The position numbers were made by a program, and so were the translations under genes. From positions 1 to 23,697 of the forward strand of contig VBQP01000004.1 of NCBI GenBank assembly GCA_008297795.1: a DNA stretch of 23,697 bases, written 5' to 3'. Source of the DNA: Thermoplasmata archaeon (GTDB lineage: Archaea; Thermoplasmatota; E2; UBA202; DSCA01). Below are positions 1 through 7,000 of the stretch, piece by piece; position 1 is the first letter of the stretch; every line of letters begins with the position of its first letter. The notes under the pieces are model-generated. The model did no database searches and had not been told where the DNA came from. It worked only from the letters and a program-made list of their open reading frames with translations.

Positions 1-4
1 GGCT

Positions 5-91
5 GCTGGGGTGGCCGAGTCAGGACCAAGGCGGTAGCCTCGAGAGCTACTGGGCTTTATGTCCGCGCAGGTTCAAATCCTGCCCCCAGCG
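5..91 (+). tRNA. tRNA-Ser (anticodon CGA)
   Basis: This is a class II tRNA with a long variable arm. The acceptor stem GCTGGGG (5-11) pairs with CCCCAGC (84-90), followed by discriminator G91. The anticodon stem GTAGC/GCTAC encloses the loop CTCGAGA, giving anticodon CGA, which reads UCG serine codons. The T arm GCAGG-TTCAAAT-CCTGC lies at 67-83. The long variable arm and G discriminator fit serine. CCA is not encoded, as is common in archaea. A T-run follows immediately. Confidence 0.95.
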
Positions 92-92
92 C

Positions 93-98
93 TTTTTT
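93..98 (+). terminator. Oligo-T terminator of tRNA-Ser(CGA)
   Basis: A run of six T residues begins two bases after the mature tRNA 3' end, the usual archaeal intrinsic termination signal. There is no stem-loop beyond the tRNA itself. Confidence 0.55.
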
Positions 99-117
99 AA
101 AATTCCAAATCGACGTG

Positions 118-126
118 TTTAAATAA
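118..126 (+). promoter_or_regulatory. TATA-like box of the DUF134 gene
   Basis: TTTAAATAA is centred about 28 bp before the ATG at 150, with no Shine-Dalgarno sequence between. This predicts a leaderless or nearly leaderless transcript. Confidence 0.45.
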
Positions 127-149
127 TTTGCAGCATATTATTTACCACC

Positions 150-452
150 ATGAGAGAGCGGAGAGGGCGCAGGCGCTGCCGCAGGTGGGTCGAGAGATTG
201 CCATTGATTTCCAGATTTGAACCAGCAGAAGGAGGCAATGAAGACCCCATAACCCTTTTTATAGAAGAATTTGAGGCACTGCGTCTTGTGGACCTTGTGG
301 GACTCAGCCAGATAGAAGCAGCCGTTCAGATGGGCATTTCTCAGAAAACTTTGTGGAATGATTTGACCTCTGCCCGCAGAAAAATTGCAGATGCCATAGT
401 TAACGGCAAGCAGATAAAAATAGAGGGCGGCAGTTATATGGTGAAAGACTGA
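150..452 (+). CDS. DUF134 (UPF0251) helix-turn-helix protein
   Basis: This is a predicted DNA-binding protein of 100 residues, the usual size of the DUF134 family. It starts with an Arg/Cys-rich segment (RRRCRRW). The conserved block EEFEALRLVDLVGLSQ comes next, then a sigma-70-region-4-like helix-turn-helix (about residues 52-83, ending in ARRKIADAIVNGK) and a family-typical IEGG near the C-terminus. The function is unknown; the fold suggests transcriptional regulation. It starts about 60 bp after tRNA-Ser under its own TATA-like box. It ends two bases from the convergent stop codon of the small Cys-rich gene, so the two transcripts probably meet here. Confidence 0.85.
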   Translation: MRERRGRRRCRRWVERLPLISRFEPAEGGNEDPITLFIEEFEALRLVDLVGLSQIEAAVQMGISQKTLWNDLTSARRKIADAIVNGKQIKIEGGSYMVKD

Positions 453-454
453 TA

Positions 455-661
455 TCATTTTTCCCCTGCTGCCTCTGCTGCAGGAACACGATAATGGAGC
501 ACAAGTGAATGCGCCAGATTATCGATTTTCCAGCAGCACCTGCTACCGAAAACGAGTTTTTTGTAGTGGGGACAAAGCATGCATGTTTTCAAGTCCACCT
601 TATCCCCGTATTTCGGGCATGAGACATACCCGCAGTTGCTCTCTACCCCGCTCATGAACAT
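455..661 (-). CDS. Small cysteine-rich protein, possible metal-binding
   Basis: This 68-residue protein has six cysteines in a compact pattern: C10, C15 (CPKYG), C27 and C30 (CMLCPHY), then the pair C42-C43. The spacing suggests a zinc or iron-sulfur site. I do not recognise a named family. A TATA-like box lies 26 bp upstream of the ATG at 661, as expected for a leaderless mRNA, which supports both the start and the reality of the gene. The last residues (PAAEAAGEK) are low complexity. The second ATG (codon 3) is a possible alternative start. Confidence 0.65.
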   Translation of the reverse strand: MFMSGVESNCGYVSCPKYGDKVDLKTCMLCPHYKKLVFGSRCCWKIDNLAHSLVLHYRVPAAEAAGEK

Positions 662-682
662 GGCTAAATATGGCGATAAAAG

Positions 683-690
683 TTTATAAG
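683..690 (-). promoter_or_regulatory. TATA box of the small Cys-rich gene
   Basis: CTTATAAA on the minus strand, centred 26 bp before the ATG at 661. A purine-rich stretch on the plus strand (691-703) lies just upstream. The spacing predicts transcription starting at or next to the start codon. Confidence 0.5.
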
Positions 691-757
691 CAAGGAGGGG
701 GAAGTGACCATATTAAAACTTTTCTATTTCTATCTGCCAGTGTATATTTGTCCAGCA

Positions 758-1207
758 TCATACATCAGAGTTCTCTCTTTTGGTGAAATATATGATATCA
801 TCATGCTTCGTATACCCGAGTTTCTCGAATACCTCCATAGATGAGGTATTCCAGTCCTCCACCAGGCAGGCAACTATCTTTATTCCAAGTTTATATATGC
901 GATTCTCTGCTTCCTCCACAAGTTTTGCTGCAATCCCCTTCATCCTGTGTTCGGGAATGACCGCTATTCTGTTTATCCATCCCTTTCTGCCGTCATGAGT
1001 TGCGAGAACAGAACCAACAATTTTACCTCCCATTTCTGCCACCAGATATATTGAGCGATTCTGCTCTATCTGTTTCCTTATATTCTCCCTGCTGTCCCTT
1101 CCATTAGGTTTGTACGGAAGTTCTGCCATTTCCCATAGAGAGATGAGAGAGTTATAATCATTAATCGAGAGTTCCCTTATTTTCAACTCATCATCGGTTT
1201 TTTTCAA
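758..1207 (-). CDS. GNAT-family N-acetyltransferase
   Basis: A cytoplasmic acetyl-CoA-dependent acyltransferase of 149 residues, a typical single-domain GNAT. Motif A is visible as NRIAVIPEHRMKGIAAKLVEEAE (about residues 78-100), with the R-x-x-G-x-A pyrophosphate-binding pattern. It is followed by the C-terminal strand/helix pattern SSMEVFEKLGYTKHD. The substrate cannot be read from the sequence. The start codon is TTG, supported by GGTGAT three bases upstream. The gene lies 12 bp after the sulfoxide-reductase-type GAF gene and is the last gene of the minus-strand series. It could modify a protein N-terminus (RimI-like) or a small molecule. Confidence 0.85.
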   Translation of the reverse strand: MKKTDDELKIRELSINDYNSLISLWEMAELPYKPNGRDSRENIRKQIEQNRSIYLVAEMGGKIVGSVLATHDGRKGWINRIAVIPEHRMKGIAAKLVEEAENRIYKLGIKIVACLVEDWNTSSMEVFEKLGYTKHDDIIYFTKRENSDV

Positions 1208-1210
1208 TTT

Positions 1211-1216
1211 ATCACC
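1211..1216 (-). promoter_or_regulatory. Shine-Dalgarno site fixing the TTG start of the GNAT gene
   Basis: GGTGAT on the minus strand, three bases before the TTG codon at 1207. It matches the archaeal 16S 3' end (ATCACC). There is no nearby ATG in frame, so the rare TTG start is the best choice. Confidence 0.55.
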
Positions 1217-1219
1217 GTG

Positions 1220-1672
1220 CTAAAAAATGCGCGATACAATATCGCAAACCCTCTCAAGAAATGCCTTATCTTCAGACGTGAAGGGAGAAATACTGTGAGA
1301 ATCTATGTCAAGTTCTCCGACCACTCTCCCATCTCTGAATACAGGCACAACTATCTCTGATTTGACCTTCAGACTGCACGAAAGATAGTTGGTTTCCTTT
1401 GAGACATCCTGCACGATAAATGTCTCCTCCCTCTCCGCCGCCTGCCCGCAAATTCCTTTCCCGAATGGTATTCTTACATGCTCTGTTGGCTCCCCTACAA
1501 AAGGACCCAGAACAAGCTCGTTGCCCTCAGCAATGTAAAAGCCAACCCAGTTGTAGTATGGAATCTCGTTTTCAAGTATTTTGCATACTTCCAGAAGTTT
1601 TTCATTTTTATCAGAATCTCCATTCAGGATTTTCTCTATCTTGCCCAGAATATGCTCAAATTTTCTGTCCAT
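1220..1672 (-). CDS. GAF-domain protein of the free methionine-(R)-sulfoxide reductase type
   Basis: Members of this family reduce free methionine-(R)-sulfoxide in the cytosol. The 150-residue protein carries the family blocks WVGFYIAEGNELVLGPF, RIPFGKGICGQA and LSCSLKVKSEIVVP, ending in GELDIDS. Using the ATG at 1672, Cys75 and Cys99 sit where the resolving and catalytic cysteines of E. coli YebR (C84, C118) lie. Glu106, Asp122 and Asp124 keep the spacing of the known substrate-binding acids. The start is set by GAGGTGAT seven bases upstream; a GTG four codons earlier is less likely because the Shine-Dalgarno overlaps it. The gene follows the AhpD-like gene closely, consistent with a shared oxidative-damage role. 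Confidence 0.85.
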   Translation of the reverse strand: MDRKFEHILGKIEKILNGDSDKNEKLLEVCKILENEIPYYNWVGFYIAEGNELVLGPFVGEPTEHVRIPFGKGICGQAAEREETFIVQDVSKETNYLSCSLKVKSEIVVPVFRDGRVVGELDIDSHSISPFTSEDKAFLERVCDIVSRIF

Positions 1673-1679
1673 ATTGGAT

Positions 1680-1687
1680 ATCACCTC
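1680..1687 (-). promoter_or_regulatory. Strong Shine-Dalgarno deciding the start of the GAF gene
   Basis: GAGGTGAT on the minus strand, seven bases before the ATG at 1672. It begins just after the stop of the preceding gene, so translation of this internal gene is Shine-Dalgarno dependent. Confidence 0.6.
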
Positions 1688-1688
1688 T

Positions 1689-2246
1689 TCATACCTTGTA
1701 TCCTCTCACTTCTTCCGGTGTGAATTTCACTCCGAGACCGAGAGCAATCCTGTTAACAAAATTAAAGTAACTTGCTATCAGATTTATGTCAAGTATGTCC
1801 CTGTCTTTAAAGCCATGCTGCCTCAGTTCCTCCACGTCTTTCTCGCTCATCTCCCACGGACTTTTTGTGAGTTTTACTGCATATTCCACCATTTTTCTCT
1901 TCCTCTCGCCAAGTTCCGACAGGTCAAGGTTTTTCACGAATTCATTGATTTTTCCACCATCCCTCCAGTAATGGTTGAGTGCCTCAGCATGATGATTTAT
2001 GCAATACTCACACCTGTTCGCAGAGGACACTGCAACACCTATCATCTCCCTCTCCTCTCTTGTCAATCCAGATTTGCCGAACATCAATGTAACGTAAAGT
2101 TCCATGTGCGCCTTCATCGATGCAGGGTTCAAACTATGTATTTTCATTATGTTTGCGACTTTCCCGCGCTTCTCTTTCAGGGTAGAATAAAGCTCCTTCA
2201 GTTCTCCTTCCGCCCCATCTTCTCCGATAACTTCAATCCATGGCAT
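1689..2246 (-). CDS. AhpD-like / carboxymuconolactone decarboxylase-family peroxidase-related protein
   Basis: An alkylhydroperoxidase-D-like protein of 185 residues from the ATG at 2246. The redox centre is visible as NRCEYCINHHAEAL: Cys79, Cys82 and His86 form the CxxC-x3-H active site of the AhpD family. The preceding GLTREEREMIGVAVS block is typical of the domain. The length and the C-terminal helix (INLIASYFNFVNRIALGLGV) match the 'uncharacterized peroxidase-related' subfamily. The likely role is thiol-dependent reduction of hydroperoxides. A GTG six codons upstream is possible, but AAAGGTG lies five bases before the ATG. The gene sits directly after the macrodomain gene and before the GAF gene. 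Confidence 0.85.
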   Translation of the reverse strand: MPWIEVIGEDGAEGELKELYSTLKEKRGKVANIMKIHSLNPASMKAHMELYVTLMFGKSGLTREEREMIGVAVSSANRCEYCINHHAEALNHYWRDGGKINEFVKNLDLSELGERKRKMVEYAVKLTKSPWEMSEKDVEELRQHGFKDRDILDINLIASYFNFVNRIALGLGVKFTPEEVRGYKV

Positions 2247-2251
2247 TTCAA

Positions 2252-2258
2252 CACCTTT
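2252..2258 (-). promoter_or_regulatory. Shine-Dalgarno deciding the ATG start of the AhpD-like gene
   Basis: AAAGGTG on the minus strand, five bases before the ATG at 2246. The upstream GTG at 2264 has no such site. Confidence 0.5.
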
Positions 2259-2273
2259 TCTCACAAATAAACG

Positions 2274-2855
2274 CTACGGATTATATGAAATTTTGTCAAT
2301 CTCCTCTGATAATTTCTTCATTGCCCTTTTATGTACCTCAAAAGCGTCTCTACCGTAAAGCACCATCCTCACAACTTTTATTTCATCGTGCTTCCTTAAA
2401 AAATCAGCAATTGTCCTCACGGCAATATCCGCCGCTTCCTCCATCGGGTAGCCGTATATCCCTGTGCTTATGGCTGGAAAAGAAATGCTTTTTATTCCAT
2501 GTTCAATTGCCAACCCAAGGCTGCTCTCGTAGCATTTTCTTAGCAACTCTGCATTTCTCTCTCTGGAAGCATGGCTGAAAACAGGTCCCACTGTATGGAT
2601 TACATATCTGGCAGGCAAATTGTAGCCTTTTGTTATCTTTGCCTCCCCTGTTTTGCAACCGCCCAATTTTTTGCATTCCTCCCGCAGCCCTGCGCCTGCC
2701 GCCCTGTGTATGGCGCCTGAAACCCCACCGCCCGGCGTGAGGCGGGAGTTGGCAGCATTGACAATTGCATCTGTTTCCTGTCTGGTTATGTCGCCCATCA
2801 CGATTTCCAATCTGCTTCTGCCTATGGTGAGCGATATCCTGTCCTCTGCTTCCAT
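2274..2855 (-). CDS. Macrodomain protein (ADP-ribose / O-acetyl-ADP-ribose binding)
   Basis: A single macrodomain of 193 residues. Hallmarks are GDITRQETDAIVNAANSRL (about 21-39), the ligand loop GGGVSGAIHRAAG (about 42-54), the block YVIHTVGPV, and the second phosphate loop SFPAISTGIYGYP (about 124-136). Family members bind ADP-ribose and often hydrolyse O-acetyl-ADP-ribose or ADP-ribosyl esters on proteins; which applies here is not decidable from sequence. The start codon lies one base after the HD gene's stop, so the two are probably translated from one message. A Gly/Asp-rich GGGGAT precedes the ATG. Confidence 0.92.
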   Translation of the reverse strand: MEAEDRISLTIGRSRLEIVMGDITRQETDAIVNAANSRLTPGGGVSGAIHRAAGAGLREECKKLGGCKTGEAKITKGYNLPARYVIHTVGPVFSHASRERNAELLRKCYESSLGLAIEHGIKSISFPAISTGIYGYPMEEAADIAVRTIADFLRKHDEIKVVRMVLYGRDAFEVHKRAMKKLSEEIDKISYNP

Positions 2856-2856
2856 T

Positions 2857-4062
2857 TCATCCCCACAGAACTTTTTCTGCTATTTTTGCAACTCTTTCCT
2901 TCGCCTCCTCAGGGCAGCAAACCATTATGCCCCAGTCTGTCACACCCCTCATCTGGAGGGCGTTTGCAAGCGGCGTGTATTCGCTCAACGGTCTTATCTC
3001 GCTGTCGAGTATTTTCACATCCATTTTTTTAAGACGCGGCTCTGATAACAGTATGTCCCTTCCCGGAGCGTCCACAATGACATATCCCTCTTCAAGTCCT
3101 GCTTTATCTGCAATCTCGTCCTCTGCCTCTCTCGCTCTTATTTCGGCAAGGCGCTCTTTTTCTTCCTTTTTCAGTTCGGAAATTGCTCTGACATAAGCCC
3201 TTTTGAACAACTTTCTGTATTTAAGGCGGAGTGCTATATCTCTCTGAAAACTTCCGGCATCTTTGAGATACTCCATAAGTTCTCCGTCCACCATCTGGGA
3301 GAAGTCGAACGGCTCCGCCCTCCCGACAGCTCTTATGATCATCAACTCTGCAATTCTCACAGTCTTGTGAAGATAAACAGCGGAATACATGAGCGAGCGG
3401 GCAACGAGCATGCTCTCTATTGCGCTCACCCCCTTCCTTTCCACAACAACATGCCCATCATGCACTTTTATTGTCTGCACAAGCCTGTCAAAATCTATAA
3501 CGCCATATGCAACTCCCGTATAATGGGCATCTCTCAGAAGATAATCTATCTGGTCTGCATCAATGGACCCATGTATGATTTCCGACAGATAACCGCTCCT
3601 CCCGGAGAGTATGGAATTTATTCTTTCCGCCTCAATGCCATGTCTTTCAAGCACTTCTTTTATGCCATCGCCCTGCCCACTGTCCTCCAGGCGGCGCCTG
3701 CCTGCTATCATCTCCTTGGTTATCTCGACATGGTCTTTTCCGCCCCTCTCATGCATCAGATATTCGAGGGTATGGGAAAACGGTCCATGCCCGACATCGT
3801 GAAGGAAGGCAGCGGCTGCCACCTCCTTTTTTTCCTCCTCCCTGAGCCCTATTGCATCTGCCATGCGGCTTGCAACATAGTAGGTGCCCAGAGAATGCTC
3901 AAGTCGGGTATGATTTGCTCCGGGATATACAAGATATGTAAAACCGAGCTGGCGTATGCTGTGAAGGCGCTGCATCTCCGGCAGGCTCATCAATTCAAGA
4001 ATCAAGCCTTTTATGTTTATGTTTCCGTGAACCGAATCTCTTATTGCCTTCTGCCCGCTCAT
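2857..4062 (-). CDS. HD-domain phosphohydrolase (dGTPase-like superfamily)
   Basis: A metal-dependent HD phosphohydrolase of 401 residues. It opens with IRDSVHGNI and QRLHSIRQLG, then YLVYPGANHTRLEHSLGTY (His51, His56) and AAFLHDVGHGPFSH (His88-Asp89, His92, His97), with a later GSIDADQIDYLLRDAHYTG containing the next metal-ligand aspartate. This is the architecture of archaeal/bacterial HD proteins related to dNTP triphosphohydrolases; the actual substrate is not known. I chose the ATG at 4062, which overlaps the upstream surface-protein stop as ATGA and is preceded by GGAG. Earlier in-frame ATGs exist at 4074 and 4095, but they would lie inside the upstream gene, and conservation begins only at IRDS. 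The ATGA overlap suggests translational coupling. Confidence 0.88.
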   Translation of the reverse strand: MSGQKAIRDSVHGNINIKGLILELMSLPEMQRLHSIRQLGFTYLVYPGANHTRLEHSLGTYYVASRMADAIGLREEEKKEVAAAAFLHDVGHGPFSHTLEYLMHERGGKDHVEITKEMIAGRRRLEDSGQGDGIKEVLERHGIEAERINSILSGRSGYLSEIIHGSIDADQIDYLLRDAHYTGVAYGVIDFDRLVQTIKVHDGHVVVERKGVSAIESMLVARSLMYSAVYLHKTVRIAELMIIRAVGRAEPFDFSQMVDGELMEYLKDAGSFQRDIALRLKYRKLFKRAYVRAISELKKEEKERLAEIRAREAEDEIADKAGLEEGYVIVDAPGRDILLSEPRLKKMDVKILDSEIRPLSEYTPLANALQMRGVTDWGIMVCCPEEAKERVAKIAEKVLWG

Positions 4063-7000
4063 CTCATTCTCCATATGCCCTTTCTTGATCTCCACATCAC
4101 AAGGAGTATGCCGACTGCGGCAACAAGCATTACGAAATCGAAACCGGATGTCTCCTCTTTGCCTTTCACGACTATCGTTTTGGATATGCTGGACGATGCT
4201 CCGTCATCATCTGTGACTGTGAGGGTGACAGTATATGTGCCCTTCTTGGCGTATTTATGATTCAGAACACTTCCGTCCTTTTCGATGAAGCCGTCGCCGA
4301 AGTCCCATGTGGCATTTACCACGACTCCGTCAGCATCGCTTGATAAATTCTGGAATGATATATATTTCCCTTCCTGGGGCTTCTCAGGCGTGTATGTGAA
4401 TGCCGCAACAGGCTTGACATTGAGTACAACGATTTTGCTGGTGAAGGATGATGAAGCACCATCGTCGTCTGTGACTGTGAGAGTTACATAATATGTGCCA
4501 TCATCACCGTATCTGTGCGTGGCATTCTTATCATAACTTATATTTCCGTCGCCGAAGTCCCATGTGGTATTTACCACGATTCCGTCAGCATCGCTTGAAT
4601 TGTCAGTGAAAACAACATCATCTGTATCTGTTATATTGGCAGGTGCATAAGTAAAGGATGCAACAGGAGGTATATTCGATATTATTATCGAATGAATGAC
4701 AGAGTCATTTGCACCGTCGTCGTCTGTGACAGTGAGCCTTACGGTATAAACCCCGTTATTCTTGTATGAATGTGACGGATTCTGCTCATGACTTGTGTTT
4801 CCATCCCCGAACACCCAGTACCATGCAACAACAGAGCCGTCAGCATCACCGGATGTATCGTAAAATGAAACATTGTCCAGGTCATCCGGGGAGGGCGGCA
4901 CATAATAGAAATCTGCATCCGGAGGAGCGTTCTTTATCTCTATTATTTTTGATATCGAATCAGAGGCACCGTCGTCGTCTGTGACTGTCAAAGTGACAGT
5001 ATAAGTTCCGTCATCTGTGTATACATGTGTTGGATTCTGCAATGTGCTGTTATATCCATCTCCGAAATCCCAGAACCATGCAACAACAGAGCCATCTGTG
5101 TCATAAGACTCATCTGTGAAATGGACAGTATCAACATCCTTTGGCGATGGTGGTATGAAAGAAAGGTCTGCAACAGGGGCGACATTCGATACATTCACAT
5201 ATTTTGTGATATTGTCTGTGTCGTTGTCATTATCTCTAACTGTGAGAATCACGGCATATGTGCCATTGTCTGCATAACTGTGTGTAACGTTCTTTCCATA
5301 GCCCGTGCTTCCGTCTCCGAAGTTCCACGTCCAGTTGACAATGAAGCCGTCTGTGTCAACTGAATAATCGCTGAATTCTATCATGTCTGCAGTTGAAGGA
5401 GATAATGGCGAATACGCAAAGTCCGCATCTGGCGGAACGTTCCACACGCTTACATTTTTCTCCAGTGCGGCAAGATCCCCGTCATCATCTGTGACTGTGA
5501 GGATGACAGAATATGTTCCGTTGCCTGCATATGCATGCGTCACGTTCTTTCCATAGCCCGTGCTTCCGTCTCCGAAGTTCCACGTCCAGTTGACAATGAA
5601 GCCGTCTGTGTCAACCGATGTATCGACAAAATTTACTGTATCCCTGTCTGTCGGGTCTGGCGGAATCCAGGTGAAATTCACATACGGAGGTACGTTTGCA
5701 ACATATATTTCCGTTTCTGCCGTTCCATTATGCCCGTCATCATCAACTATCTCGAGAATCACATTATAAAATCCGTTATCTGCATATCTGTGGGTAACGC
5801 TCTGAAGGGTTGATTGCTCCCCGTCACCGAAATCCCATGTCCACGACACTATGCTTCCGTCAAGGTCAACCGACATATCAATGAATCTGACATCTGTTTC
5901 TGTATCAATGCTGTCCGACGGAATATATATGAAGTAAGGCACAGGGAATCCAGCCCTCCTGACCAGCGGGTAGTGGTCAATGTTTGTGCCGCCTGGCACG
6001 GGATAAGTGGTGTCGCCTATTCCATCAAAATTATTGTCGCTGCCGCTGTAGTCATCCCAGTAGTTGCCTATGCCGCTGTTATCCCAGTTGTTTATCCCGC
6101 TGTCAGATGCTTGTATCACATTCCCGAGAAAATCATTGAGATATATTGTATTGCTTGACGACTGTTTTGCATACAGCCCATATATGTTGTTCTCAAAAAC
6201 ATTGTATGTAAACGTGTTGTGATTGGAGAACTGCTCCATTTTTAAGCCATATATGGAATTGTCTGTTATCGAATTTCTCCCAAAAGCATTGTGAGATGAT
6301 GACGATACCACTACGCCGTTGTTGTTTTCATAGATGCTGCAATTCATTACTTTCGACTGCTGTGCACTTTCCATCATCAGCCCTGTGAAAGAATTGCCAT
6401 GAATACTGCATCCTTCCAGAGTTATATTCACTGCATGCACATAAATGCCGTAATAACTGTCATACACATCGCAATCAAAAATTCCTGCATTCAATCCAAA
6501 AATGCTAATCCCCGCATCGTTCCAGCAGTTTCTCACGCCAAAGCCATAAACCCCGACATTCTGTCCCGTTATGTAAAATGCAGGTGCTCCATTTCCTTCA
6601 ATAATTGCATCCCCACTACCTGCACCGCTTATTGTGATATCCCTGTCCAGAACTACATTCTCGGCATAAACTCCGGGGAAGACAAAGGCGCTGCCGCCTG
6701 TCTCCACCTCCGCCGCCGCCTCCCCTATGGAGACAAAGTGGTCAAGACCCCAGCCAGGGAACGTGGAATTGAATGAAGGATTTACCCATACAAAAGATGG
6801 AGGGTCGGTAATTTTGTTCATCAGCGGGTATGAATCTGCCCCGCCGCCATCTATCATGTATGGGGAATCTCCCATGCCGTCCCTGTTGGCATCGCTGCCC
6901 CCGTAATCGCTCCAGTAGTTTCCGAGCACATCTTCATATGACGAGCCCCAGTTATTGCTGCAGATGTCGTAGGCTGTGTTGTTGATAAAATTGTTGTGAT

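Noticed and set aside
1581..2270. A 229-codon plus-strand open frame opposite the AhpD-like and GAF genes
   Set aside because: It is antisense to two proteins with intact catalytic motifs, and nothing recognisable is encoded.
3367..4260. A 297-codon plus-strand open frame opposite the HD gene
   Set aside because: The opposite strand encodes a textbook HD domain. The plus frame shows only Cys/His-rich shadow composition.
4200..5950. Regularly spaced repeats that might suggest a CRISPR-like array
   Set aside because: The 255-bp period matches 85-residue PKD domains in one open reading frame. Repeat and spacer sizes do not fit CRISPR.
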